Below are positions 56,637 to 64,000 of a stretch of 64,000 bases of DNA, one piece after another; the stretch's first letter is position 1; every line of letters begins with the position of its first letter. The DNA comes from a bacterium (GTDB taxonomy: Bacteria > Oederibacteriota > Muellerivitia > Muellerivitales > Muellerivitaceae), in NCBI GenBank assembly GCA_035549195.1, contig DASZRK010000017.1, positions 62,001 through 126,000 of the forward strand. The letters run 5' to 3'. The notes beneath the pieces were generated by a model. That model had not been told where the DNA came from. It worked only from the letters and a program-made list of their open reading frames with translations, and ran no database searches. The position numbers were made by a program, and so were the translations under genes.

Positions 56637-57785
56637 CTACGCTTGCACCGTCCGGGGCACCTCTTTGTTCTTCCACTTCCAGGCCGACCAGAAAACAAGG
56701 CCCGCCAGCAAGCCGCCCAGGTGCCCCGAATAGGAGATGCCGCTTCCCCGCTGATTGAAGATCCCCAGGACCTGGAGCCCGACCCAGATGCCCAGGACCA
56801 CCCAAGCGGGCAACCGGATCAATTGGCCCGTCGTGAACATGGGGACGGACATCTTGACCACCAGCCGCCGTTTGGGAAAGGCGAACCCGTAGAAGATCAG
56901 CACCCCCGCGATCCCCCCGCTGGCGCCGATGTTGGGGATGTCCGAATCCGGGCTGAAACAAAGGGTGAAAAGGGAGCCTCCCAGGGTGGCCAGGACCAGC
57001 AGGGCCAGGAACCCCAGGGCGCCGATCCGGTCTTCCACCCCCCGCCCGAAAGTGAAAAGAAAATACATATTGCCGATCAAGTGCAGCGCGTTGCCATGGA
57101 CCAGGAAGCAGGTCAGGAATGTGAGATATCCTGAGCGGTCATATTCGGTCGGGACGAACCCATAGGCCTCCACCGAGGCTTTGAAGTCCGTGAAGAAATA
57201 AAGGCTGGTGGCGCTGGTGGCCAGCACCACCAGGAAGGTCACCCAAGGGAAGGCGTGGGCGACCTCCCAGGAGTCCTCCACCGGGAACCCGAAGGCGGCC
57301 ACGAATTTCTGCCACAAGGGGAGATGGCTGGCGTCGAATTGGTTCTCGCGGCGCGCGTTCTCGGCCATCACTTCCGCCTGGTGGATGGCAAGGAGTTGGG
57401 CCGCCTCCGGGGGGAGGACATCCTTGGGTTTCTCGGGCTCAGGCTTGGCCGGTTCGGGCGCGAACCGGACGGGGAGATGGGCCCTTTCCTCCGCGGAAAG
57501 AAAAGCGAGATTGCAGCTTTTGCAGACGTAAGGGTCGATGGGAGCCTCGGGCGTTCCGACCGAGACTTGGTTCATGGGTTTGGAGCAGCCGGGGCAGAGC
57601 TTTTCGGTCCCCGCTTGGATGTTCAGGACCGACTGCCAAAGGCGGGCGTAGAATCCCGGGTCCAGGGTGCGCCGGAGGATGGGAAGGCCGATCAACCAGG
57701 CCCCGCAACCCTCACAACCCCAAAAGACACCGAACTCGCTTTGCTTGCGCGCGAGGGGTTGGCCGCATGCCGGGCAGGAGGTCAT
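56637..57785 (-). CDS. rhomboid protease with N-terminal zinc ribbons
   Basis: A 382-residue protein. Two N-terminal zinc-binding pairs come first: CPACG...CEGCG (residues 4-28) and CPGCSKP...CKSCN (about 64-92). Then a Pro/Glu-rich linker leads to a rhomboid core with HLIGNMYFLFTFGRGVEDRIG, GASGGIAG (nucleophilic Ser) and the TM6 histidine in SGHLGGLLAG. All catalytic positions are consensus. The zinc domains lie on the cytoplasmic side and may recognise substrates or partners. Unlike the pair at 29230-30576, this copy stands alone. Confidence 0.9.
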   Translation of the reverse strand: MTSCPACGQPLARKQSEFGVFWGCEGCGAWLIGLPILRRTLDPGFYARLWQSVLNIQAGTEKLCPGCSKPMNQVSVGTPEAPIDPYVCKSCNLAFLSAEERAHLPVRFAPEPAKPEPEKPKDVLPPEAAQLLAIHQAEVMAENARRENQFDASHLPLWQKFVAAFGFPVEDSWEVAHAFPWVTFLVVLATSATSLYFFTDFKASVEAYGFVPTEYDRSGYLTFLTCFLVHGNALHLIGNMYFLFTFGRGVEDRIGALGFLALLVLATLGGSLFTLCFSPDSDIPNIGASGGIAGVLIFYGFAFPKRRLVVKMSVPMFTTGQLIRLPAWVVLGIWVGLQVLGIFNQRGSGISYSGHLGGLLAGLVFWSAWKWKNKEVPRTVQA

Positions 57786-57846
57786 AAGAACTCCTTGATA
57801 AACCGCTCAATATTGGACGACGGTCAAAAAAGTCTTCGTTCGCCGC

Positions 57847-58227
57847 TCAGCCGATGATGGCGTCCGCCTCGATCTCCACCAGCATGGCCGGGTCGATGAG
57901 CTTGGAGACCTCCACGATGGCCATGGCGGGACGGATCTCGCCGAAGACCTCGCCGTGGGCGCGGCCGTACTTCTCCCAGTCGGCGATCTTGGTGACATAA
58001 AGCCGGGTGCGCACCACATCCTTAAAGGAAGCGCCGGCCTTGGCCAAGGCCTCCCCGATGGTCTTGAGGGCGTTCTGGGTCTGGACGTAGGGGTCGGCCT
58101 CGAACTTCCCGTCCGCCCCGGCGCCCGTCGTGCCGGAGACGTGGATGGTGTTACCGACCTTCACGGCCCGGGAATAGCCCAGGATGGGTTCCCACTTGGA
58201 GCCGGTGCTGATGTTCTCGCGTGTCAT
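57847..58227 (-). CDS. RidA family protein (YjgF/YER057c/UK114)
   Basis: A 126-residue cytoplasmic protein. RidA deaminates reactive enamine/imine intermediates. [108 protein letters not shown] is close to the family pattern, including the conserved arginine in [15 protein letters not shown] precedes the ATG. Confidence 0.9.
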   Translation of the reverse strand: MTRENISTGSKWEPILGYSRAVKVGNTIHVSGTTGAGADGKFEADPYVQTQNALKTIGEALAKAGASFKDVVRTRLYVTKIADWEKYGRAHGEVFGEIRPAMAIVEVSKLIDPAMLVEIEADAIIG

Positions 58228-58267
58228 GACTTTTCCTTGATGGATGGAATGGGGTCTTAGGAAAAAC

Positions 58268-58582
58268 TTAGGAGCCGCCGCCGGCCTTGCGGGGGGCGCT
58301 CACCTGATGCACCACCGGGGATCCCGGCTTGGGGCCGTGGCTGCTGCCATAGTTGTGGCCGTGGCCATGGCCGGGGCGATCGTGGCCGGGGCGGTCATGG
58401 TCCTGATCGTGCTCATCGGCCTTCACGTTCTTGGCCGCCTCGGCGTTGGCCTTGGCCAGGGCCTCGCTCTGGGCCTTCTGGTCGGCTTCCATGTGGCACT
58501 TCTTGTATTTCTTGCCGGAACCGCAGGGACAATCGTCGTTGCGCCCGGTCTTGATGCGGGACTGCCAGTCTTGGTCGGCCAT
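58268..58582 (-). CDS. SEC-C zinc-binding motif protein
   Basis: A 104-residue protein. The SEC-C motif [13 protein letters not shown] (about residues 18-30) binds one zinc; in SecA it contacts SecB and ribosomes. The rest is low complexity: a Ala/Glu/Lys helix and a His/Gly/Asp-rich tail ([23 protein letters not shown]) that could bind metal ions. Start ATG at 58580-58582 has GAGGAG. A TATAAT box sits inside a palindrome about 35 bases upstream. Confidence 0.8.
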   Translation of the reverse strand: MADQDWQSRIKTGRNDDCPCGSGKKYKKCHMEADQKAQSEALAKANAEAAKNVKADEHDQDHDRPGHDRPGHGHGHNYGSSHGPKPGSPVVHQVSAPRKAGGGS

Positions 58583-58608
58583 AAGATCTCCTCTTCCCGT
58601 CTTTTTGA

Positions 58609-58629
58609 CCCAGGCATTATAGGCCTGGG
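58609..58629. promoter_or_regulatory. 21-base palindrome enclosing a -10 box
   Basis: CCCAGGC-seven bases-GCCTGGG is a perfect inverted repeat of seven-base arms; the loop contains TATAAT on the minus strand (58621-58616). This is upstream of the SEC-C gene and 12 bases after the stop of the ABC-F ATPase gene. It could be an operator on the promoter or a hairpin in the ABC-F mRNA tail; no T-run follows, which argues against a terminator. Confidence 0.5.
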
Positions 58630-58640
58630 CGCGATGCTTT

Positions 58641-60311
58641 TTATTTTTTAGAGCCCGACTTGGCCGCTTCCTTGGCCCGTTTGGCCTCGGCGGCGGTCCA
58701 TTCCTCGTATTCGGCGTAGCTTCCCTTGAAATCGGTATAGGTGCCGTCGGGTTTGAGCTCGAAGATGCGGTTGGCGACCTTTCCGATGAGGTCCTGGTCG
58801 TGGGACGAGAAGATGACCGTGCCCGTGTATTCGGAAAGCGCGGTGGACAGGGATTCGATGGACTCCAGGTCCATGTGGTTGGTGGGCTCATCGAGGATGA
58901 GCACGTTGCCCCCCTCCAGCATGAGGCGCGACAGCACCATGCGCTGGCACTCTCCCCCGGAGAGCACCTTCACGTTCTTGTCCTGCTCCTCGCCGGTGAA
59001 GAGCATGCGGCCCAGCATCCCCCGGATGACCTGGCCCTCCTCCAGCGGCGCGAACTGGCGAAGCCACTCGAGGGCCGTCATGTCCTTGGTGAGTTCCTCC
59101 TTCACGTCCTGGGGCATGGAGGAGAGCTTCACCGTGGAACCCCAGGCGATCTGGCCCTCGTCGATCTTGAGCCCCCATTGGGCGAGCGTCGAACCTTCCG
59201 ACTGGTAGCTGCCCACCAGGCATTTGATAAGGGTGGTCTTCCCGATGCCGTTGGGACCGATGATGGCGATCTTGTCGCCGTTGCCCACGATGAAGCTGAT
59301 CTTCTTGAGGACCTTCAGGTCGCCGTAGGATTTGCTGATGCTCTTGACGTTGAGGATGTCCTTGCCCGCGGGTTGTTTCTCCTTGAAGAAGAGCCGGGGG
59401 TATTGGCGGGTGGAGGGGATGATGGTCTCCAGCTCGATCTTCTCCAACAATCGTGCGCGGCTGGTGGCCTGGGCGCTCTTGGAGGCGTTCGCCGAGAACC
59501 GGGCGACGAAGGCCTTGAGCTCGGCGATCTGTTTTTCCTTGCGGGCGTTCTCGCTCATCTTGCTGTCGAGCGCCTGTTTGGAGGCCTGGGTGAAGAAATC
59601 ATAGTTGCCCGAATAGACCGTGACCTTTTCCCGGTCCACGTCGGCGATATGGGTGCAGATATGGTTGAGGAAGTGGCGGTCGTGGGAAATAACGATGATG
59701 GTGCCTTCATAGCCGTTGAGGTACTCTTCCAGCCAATCGATGGTGCGGATGTCCAGGTTGTTGGTGGGCTCGTCGAGCAGAAGCACATCGGGCTTGGCGT
59801 AGAGCACCTGGGCCAGGAGCACCCGCACCTTCCAGCCCCCGGTGAGCTGCTTCATCTTCCAGTCGTGCTTGGCGGTCTCGACCCCGAGCCCTTCCAGCAG
59901 TTCGCCCGCGCCCGCGGTGATGGTGTAGCCGTCCATGTCGCCGAACTGGTTCTCCAGCTCGGCCGCCCGGATCCCCTCGTCGTGGGTCATCTCCGGCTTG
60001 GCGTAGAGGGCGTCCTTCTCCTGCTGGATCTTCCAGAGGTCCTCCCGTCCCATGAGGACGGTGTCCAGCACCGAGAACTCGTCATAGGCATATTGGTCCT
60101 GCTTGAGGACGGCCACCTTGACCCCTCGGTCCACGGCGATCTCGCCCTCGTCGGGCTTGATCTGGCCGGAAAGGATCTTCATGAAGGTGGATTTGCCCGC
60201 CCCGTTGGCCCCGATGAGGCCGTAGCAATAACCCGGATTGAACTTGACGGTGACCTTGTCGAACAGGGTCTTCTTGCCGAAGCGGAGGGTGACTTCTTTA
60301 GCGGAGATCAT
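58641..60311 (-). CDS. ABC-F family ATP-binding protein (YbiT-like)
   Basis: A 556-residue soluble protein with two ABC domains and no membrane part. First domain: Walker A GANGAGKSTFM, signature LTGGWKVRVLLAQVL, Walker B VLLLDEPTNNLDI; second: Walker A GPNGIGKTTLI, signature LSGGECQRMVLSRL, Walker B VLILDEPTNHMDLES. The linker between (SKMSENARKEKQIAELKAFVARFSANASKSAQATSRARLLEKIELETI) is typical of ABC-F proteins that act on the ribosome. DNHMDLES rather than NHLD is a YbiT-like trait. Likely a translation factor, possibly antibiotic protection. Confidence 0.92.
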   Translation of the reverse strand: MISAKEVTLRFGKKTLFDKVTVKFNPGYCYGLIGANGAGKSTFMKILSGQIKPDEGEIAVDRGVKVAVLKQDQYAYDEFSVLDTVLMGREDLWKIQQEKDALYAKPEMTHDEGIRAAELENQFGDMDGYTITAGAGELLEGLGVETAKHDWKMKQLTGGWKVRVLLAQVLYAKPDVLLLDEPTNNLDIRTIDWLEEYLNGYEGTIIVISHDRHFLNHICTHIADVDREKVTVYSGNYDFFTQASKQALDSKMSENARKEKQIAELKAFVARFSANASKSAQATSRARLLEKIELETIIPSTRQYPRLFFKEKQPAGKDILNVKSISKSYGDLKVLKKISFIVGNGDKIAIIGPNGIGKTTLIKCLVGSYQSEGSTLAQWGLKIDEGQIAWGSTVKLSSMPQDVKEELTKDMTALEWLRQFAPLEEGQVIRGMLGRMLFTGEEQDKNVKVLSGGECQRMVLSRLMLEGGNVLILDEPTNHMDLESIESLSTALSEYTGTVIFSSHDQDLIGKVANRIFELKPDGTYTDFKGSYAEYEEWTAAEAKRAKEAAKSGSKK

Positions 60312-60385
60312 GGGCTAGCCTTGTAGGGGATGGGGCCCCGGGGGGCCGTCCAAAGTGGGCAATTTGCAACAGGAAAGGGTTCGAG

Positions 60386-61042
60386 TCAAGGCCGGGAGGT
60401 GCCTGGCACGGGGGTGAGGTCCTGGATCCTCTCTAAAAGGTCCTGGAAGGCCTTCAAGTCCGCCAGTTTATGGCGGTCCAGGTGGTAACTGCGGCTGCGG
60501 AACTTGCCTTTGTCCATACGGATGACCTCGCGGTCCTTGGCCAGCTTGCTCTTCCCATGGTAATCGGCCACCAGCGAACCCTCGTAGGAGACCAGTTCCA
60601 GGCTCTCCCCCTTGCGGATGGCCTCGAAAAGGGTCCCGTGTTCATGGGACCGGACGCTTCCGGCGTGGATCTCGAAGGCGCCCGGAAAGGGCCTGTCCAA
60701 CTGGCAGACCATCCGGCCCGTGATGAGGCGTATCCAGCATTGGGGCCCCTTGTCCCCATTGCGCAGCTTCTCGAACTGGATCCGGCTACGGGGAGCCAGG
60801 TAAAGGGTGGCCCAACCCTTCATGCGAAGGACCGCTTCCGAGTCCTTCCCGGTGGTGAGCTTGTCCCCGTCATCGACCATCTGGTTGGTGTAGAGCCGGG
60901 CGGTCTCGTCGTTCTCGTCGCGATAGGCCGTGACATTGCCCTTGGACAGGATGGTGCGGAAGCGCACCCCGTCGTCCTGGGCCCGGAGGCCCGGGAGACC
61001 GGAAAGGAAGAAGAATAGGATGAGGAACAACGGACGTTTCAA
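60386..61042 (-). CDS. FecR-domain periplasmic protein
   Basis: A 218-residue exported protein with a signal peptide (RPLFLILFFFLSGLPGLRA). The mature part holds a FecR-like beta segment: GVRFRTILSKGNVTAYRDENDETARLYTNQMVDDGDKLTTGKDSEAVLRMKGWATLYLAPRSRIQFEKL, LITGRMVCQLDRPFPGAFEIHAGSVRSHEHGTLFEAIRKG, which matches FecR repeats (glycine turns and 'G.v....'). I chose the TTG at 61042, which has GGAG with seven bases spacing; an ATG at 61078 overlaps a TATAAT box and so is unlikely to be used. FecR domains in signalling proteins sense ligand-bound transporters, but here the protein stands alone. Confidence 0.8.
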   Translation of the reverse strand: MKRPLFLILFFFLSGLPGLRAQDDGVRFRTILSKGNVTAYRDENDETARLYTNQMVDDGDKLTTGKDSEAVLRMKGWATLYLAPRSRIQFEKLRNGDKGPQCWIRLITGRMVCQLDRPFPGAFEIHAGSVRSHEHGTLFEAIRKGESLELVSYEGSLVADYHGKSKLAKDREVIRMDKGKFRSRSYHLDRHKLADLKAFQDLLERIQDLTPVPGTSRP

Positions 61043-61076
61043 GGCGCGGCTCCGGGGTTGGAATGGGCGAGGGCGC

Positions 61077-61082
61077 ATTATA
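61077..61082 (-). promoter_or_regulatory. -10 box of the FecR-domain gene
   Basis: CC-TATAAT-GCG on the minus strand, about 35 bases before the TTG start at 61042. It overlaps an in-frame ATG, which supports the TTG as true start. No strong -35 hexamer is evident. Confidence 0.5.
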
Positions 61083-61188
61083 GGACCGGGCTTGCCGGAA
61101 GAGGGGGGCAATCTAGCCCGGGACATCGGTGGATCGATCCAGCCCCACTTCAGAAAAAGGATCCCAACAAGGCAAAAAGAGGAAAGGA

Positions 61189-63381
61189 TCACCGCCTCGA
61201 CGTTGGGGGGGAACCGGCCTTTTTTTCCAGGTCCTGAAGCACACTCAAGGCGTTCCGGACGGAAGGATCGCCGGGCCTTTGTTTCAGCGCGGACTCCAGT
61301 TCCCGGCGTCCTTCCTCCCAATGACCGCGCCGCATCAAAAGACATCCTAATTCGTAATGAAGATGGAAAAGGGGAAGCCCCTTCAGGGCGTGCCGGAGGG
61401 CGTCGCATTGTTCCTCATAGTGTTCCTGGAAACCATGGTCATAGAGGAACTGGGCCTTCTTTTCCCAGAACCAGCAGACCACGAACGGGTCCGGGAGGGG
61501 CTCTTCCTGCATCTGCCGGAAGAGTCCCTGGACCGTCTCATAGGCCTCGGGCCCGTTGATGGAGTCGATCGCATCGCTGAGCGCCCGGAACCGGACATGG
61601 GCTTGCCTCCACTCTTCCAGCCGGGCCCGGGTGCGCTCGTTCACCGGGACCAGGAACAGGCACCGGCCTAGGCTCTGGGAAAGGCCCTGCCCCAGTTCGA
61701 AGGCCCGGCCTTCCGGGAGGGCGGCGGTCAGGTAGGGACCATAATCCCGGTCCACGAACAGGGCGGCCCAACGGACCCGGGCCGGGTCCAAGGCCGGGTT
61801 ATCAGCGGCGTTGAAGGCGTAACTGGTCACCCAAGGGGTCTGGTCGTCCGGGGTCTCCAGGAATTCGGTGAAGATCCAACCCGGCCCCTGGTCCCGGGCG
61901 ATCTGCCCGAGCATCCGCCAGGCCCTGCGGTATTCCAAGGCGCCCTTTTCCCCGCTCCAATGGTCGGCATGGAGTTCCGGATCGACACGGTATTGGAGGA
62001 ACCGGTATCCGTTCCAGGCCAAGGCCAGGGCCAGGGCCCCGAACAACACGGCCCTTCGGGTCGTTCGTCCCTTCACCTTTTCCAAAAGCGACTCCGCCCC
62101 CAAGGCGGTGATCAGGTAAAGGAAGGGAAGGGCCCCGATGACACGGAACATCTCCACGTTCATGGAAAGCAGTCCCGGGACCAGGCCTAAAAGACCGCCG
62201 GCCAGGATCCAACGGAAGAAAGGGTCCTTGCGTCCGGCCCAAAGACGGACGACCCCCACGAAGAACACCGCGCCCCAAAGCGGGTCCAGGAACCCGCCGC
62301 TATCGGCGGTGTAACAGGCGTCCTCCTGCCACCTTCCCCAGAAAAGGGCCGCGAAATAGGAGAGCACCGTCATGGCCTGATGGCCTGCCGGGAACCAGCC
62401 GCTGGCCGCGGACATGGACCAAAGATGCCGCCCAAAACCTTCGTGGATCGCCGCCCAAAGGAAAGGGACCAAGGCCAGCGACAACGCGGAAAGAAAATAA
62501 AGGGGCAGTTCCCGGCGCCGTTCCGGGGCGCCCTTCCCTCCCGCGAAAAGTCCCAGGGCCACCATGACGGCGCCAACGGGCCAGACCGTGAAGGTCAGGG
62601 ACCCCAGGCCGGTCACGAAACCCAAGACGGCGACCCATCCCTTTTGTTTGGCGGGCACTTTTTCTTTCAAGACCAGGGCCAACAGGAGGAAGCAGAGCAT
62701 CTCCCACGGAAGGATAAGGGACCCTTGCTGACACCAACGTCCGGCATAGAAGGGCCAAAAGCCCAGCCCCAAAAGGGCGCTTCCGACCAGGGCCTGGGAC
62801 CGGGACAACACCCTGCGCAGGGCCAAGGTCCCCAGGACCCAGGCCGTGAACCCCGCCAGGGCCGGCATCAGCCAGAGACCCAGGAAAGGGGAATGGAACC
62901 AGGCAAGGAAGAACCGGAGTCCCCAGATCAGCAAGGGCGGATGCTGGCCGAAGGTGTAGAAGAACTGCCAAGACCAATGACGCGCCAGGCCCAGGCCCAG
63001 CATCCCGTGCAGGCCTTCATCACGGTTGGGCCAAGGCCAGGGCTCGTCGAGGTGGTAGAAGCGCAGGAAAACGACCAGGACCAGCAGGACCCACCACCAG
63101 GCCTGGGGAAAGTTCCCGAGGAATTCCCGGGAGGAAAGGCTCCCCTTTCCCCTAGGAGCCGTCCCTGTCCGGTATTGGAAGAAAAGGACGGCGGCCAGGA
63201 GGACCAGGGCGGCCAGGATAGGCGCCAGGTCCGTTCCCGAAAGACGGCTGAGGAAGAGGTTGATCGCGAGCAATGAAAGGAAGGGCCACCAGGCGGAACG
63301 GAGCAAGGTGGCGGACCCCGGGCGGGGTCTCTGGAAGGATGGGAGTCTCACGGTCCGGCTATTATCGCGGGAAACGGTCAC
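61189..63381 (-). CDS. polytopic GT-C-like membrane protein with C-terminal TPR-like region
   Basis: A 730-residue protein with about 12 hydrophobic segments (to residue 450) and a soluble C-terminal region with helical repeats (LHYELGCLLMRRGHWEEGRRELESALKQRPGDPSVRNALSVL, a TPR). The loop RFYHLDEPWPWPNRDEGLHGMLGLGLARHWSWQFFYTFGQHPPLLIWGLR resembles the acidic loop of GT-C (PMT/ArnT) glycosyltransferases (DE.......G......H.P). Start is uncertain: a GTG at 63381 overlaps the GH63 stop, and another GTG at 63351 is in frame. A second protein of this kind occurs at 40460. Role inferred: transfer of sugar from a polyprenyl-phosphate donor. Confidence 0.75.
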   Translation of the reverse strand: MTVSRDNSRTVRLPSFQRPRPGSATLLRSAWWPFLSLLAINLFLSRLSGTDLAPILAALVLLAAVLFFQYRTGTAPRGKGSLSSREFLGNFPQAWWWVLLVLVVFLRFYHLDEPWPWPNRDEGLHGMLGLGLARHWSWQFFYTFGQHPPLLIWGLRFFLAWFHSPFLGLWLMPALAGFTAWVLGTLALRRVLSRSQALVGSALLGLGFWPFYAGRWCQQGSLILPWEMLCFLLLALVLKEKVPAKQKGWVAVLGFVTGLGSLTFTVWPVGAVMVALGLFAGGKGAPERRRELPLYFLSALSLALVPFLWAAIHEGFGRHLWSMSAASGWFPAGHQAMTVLSYFAALFWGRWQEDACYTADSGGFLDPLWGAVFFVGVVRLWAGRKDPFFRWILAGGLLGLVPGLLSMNVEMFRVIGALPFLYLITALGAESLLEKVKGRTTRRAVLFGALALALAWNGYRFLQYRVDPELHADHWSGEKGALEYRRAWRMLGQIARDQGPGWIFTEFLETPDDQTPWVTSYAFNAADNPALDPARVRWAALFVDRDYGPYLTAALPEGRAFELGQGLSQSLGRCLFLVPVNERTRARLEEWRQAHVRFRALSDAIDSINGPEAYETVQGLFRQMQEEPLPDPFVVCWFWEKKAQFLYDHGFQEHYEEQCDALRHALKGLPLFHLHYELGCLLMRRGHWEEGRRELESALKQRPGDPSVRNALSVLQDLEKKAGSPPTSRR

Positions 63382-64000
63382 TCCATCAATTTGGCGACCA
63401 GGGCGGTCCAACCCGTCTGGTGGCTGGCGCCCAGGCCCTTGCCGTTGTCGCCATGGAAATATTCGTAGAAGAGGGCGTAATCCTTCCAGGCGGGGTCCTG
63501 GGCGTAACGCGGGTCGCCCCCGTGGCAGGGCCTGTTCCCTTCGGCATCGGGCAGGAAAAGGGCGGCGATCCGCTTCGACAGGAAGTCCGCCACCTCGCCC
63601 AGGTCCATCCATTTCCCCGATCCGGTGGGACATTCCACCTTCACTTCATCGCCGTAGAAATGGTGGTAGCGCTCCAGGGCCTCCACCAGGAGGAAGTTGA
63701 TGGGCATCCAGACGGGCCCCCGCCAGTTGGAGTTGCCCCCGAAGAGCCAGGTGCGGGATTCGGCCGGCTCGTAATCGACCTGGTTCTCCTGCCCGTCGAG
63801 CCGCAGTTTGAAGGGGTGGTCCCGGTGGAACTTGGACAGGGCCCGGATGCCGTAGGGCGAAAGGAACTCGTTCTCGTCCAGCACGTACTTGAGCACCCGC
63901 ACCAGCTTTTCCTTGGAGGCCACCGACAACAGGTAACAGCCCTTCCCCACCTGCCCCGCGTCCCGCCGCAGGATGGCTTGGGCCTCCTCGGGGCGATGGT
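63378..64000 (-). CDS. GH63 family glucosidase, N-terminal part beyond window
   Basis: C-terminal 206 residues of a large glycoside hydrolase. LDGQENQVDYEPAESRTWLFGGNSNWRGPVWMPINFLLVEALERYHHFYGDEVKVECPTGSGKWMDLGEVADFLSKRIAALFLPDAEGNRPCHGG and YALFYEYFHGDNGKGLGASHQTGWTALVAKLME are typical of the (alpha/alpha)6-barrel of GH63, which cleaves alpha-glucosides. NWRGPVWMPIN surrounds a family-conserved active-site region; the DE catalytic region is in part outside. Bacterial members with this ending are about 880 residues. It ends with a four-base overlap with the GT-C-like gene, so the two are likely co-transcribed. Confidence 0.88.
   Translation of the reverse strand, partial: HRPEEAQAILRRDAGQVGKGCYLLSVASKEKLVRVLKYVLDENEFLSPYGIRALSKFHRDHPFKLRLDGQENQVDYEPAESRTWLFGGNSNWRGPVWMPINFLLVEALERYHHFYGDEVKVECPTGSGKWMDLGEVADFLSKRIAALFLPDAEGNRPCHGGDPRYAQDPAWKDYALFYEYFHGDNGKGLGASHQTGWTALVAKLME

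Noticed and set aside
60370-60392. GGGTTCGAGTC, resembling a tRNA T-loop
   Set aside because: No matching T-stem, acceptor stem or anticodon arm can be formed around it.
61043-61078. ATG at 61078 as start of the FecR-domain protein
   Set aside because: It overlaps a consensus TATAAT, so it would not be in the mRNA; the TTG at 61042 has GGAG seven bases upstream.

Overview
The window is 64 kb of densely packed bacterial DNA, G+C well above 60% by eye, with about 57 protein-coding genes on both strands. No rRNA, tRNA, CRISPR array, transposase or phage gene was seen. The cell is evidently Gram-negative (diderm): there is a TolC-type channel, a LolA-like/LolD-like/FtsX cluster, several proteins that look like outer-membrane barrels, and many lipoproteins. 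Thr/Pro-rich lipoproteins, a Kelch-type lipoprotein, GT-C/TPR membrane proteins, a DUF815 ATPase and TTG starts behind good Shine-Dalgarno (SD) sites suggest an environmental bacterium from a poorly cultivated phylum. I cannot name the taxon from sequence alone.

Layout. 1-3558: gpsA (cut by the window edge) and two Na+/H+ antiporters. 3555-9556 (minus): a compact operon otsA-otsB-TM-helix channel protein-DUF5752-like-treT-diguanylate cyclase. It encodes two independent trehalose routes (TreT and OtsA/OtsB) and ends with a c-di-GMP synthase. 9801-13014 (plus): a divergent sugar ABC importer. 13870-20151 (minus): MscS channel, LolA-like carrier, two FtsX permeases, LolD-like ATPase and a beta-barrel candidate, closely spaced like an operon. 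20323-22212: ClC exchanger and a shikimate-kinase-like protein. 22274-27890: a three-gene cyclic-nucleotide/propeller/barrel operon, a DrrAB-type exporter and a DUF815 AAA protein. 27974-31726 (plus): AmrS radical SAM enzyme, two tandem rhomboids and an alcohol dehydrogenase. 31792-38026 (minus): surface lipoproteins, an aldo/keto reductase, a LuxR-type regulator and a GNAT. 38112-48912: acyl-CoA dehydrogenase, GT-C/TPR protein, NodIJ-type exporter, TPR-barrel protein, MsrA, Sel1 protein and a LigB-type dioxygenase. 49006-53777 (minus): MarR-regulated EmrAB-TolC-type efflux operon. 53932-64000: AzgA-like permease, DUF421, third rhomboid, RidA, SEC-C protein, ABC-F ATPase, FecR-domain protein, a second GT-C protein and a GH63 glucosidase cut by the window end.

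The left third has a coherent theme of ion and osmotic homeostasis: two cation/proton antiporters, double trehalose synthesis, a sugar importer, two channel proteins of mechanosensitive type and a Cl-/H+ exchanger. The main regulatory discovery is a 23-bp palindrome over the -10 box and spacer of the marR-efflux promoter. Several promoters place the predicted transcript start at or within a few bases of the start codon, suggesting leaderless transcripts. No wholly new defence or mobile system was found. The best candidates for undescribed biology are the Lol-like cluster with MscS, the TreT/OtsAB/GGDEF operon and the operon at 22274-24812.
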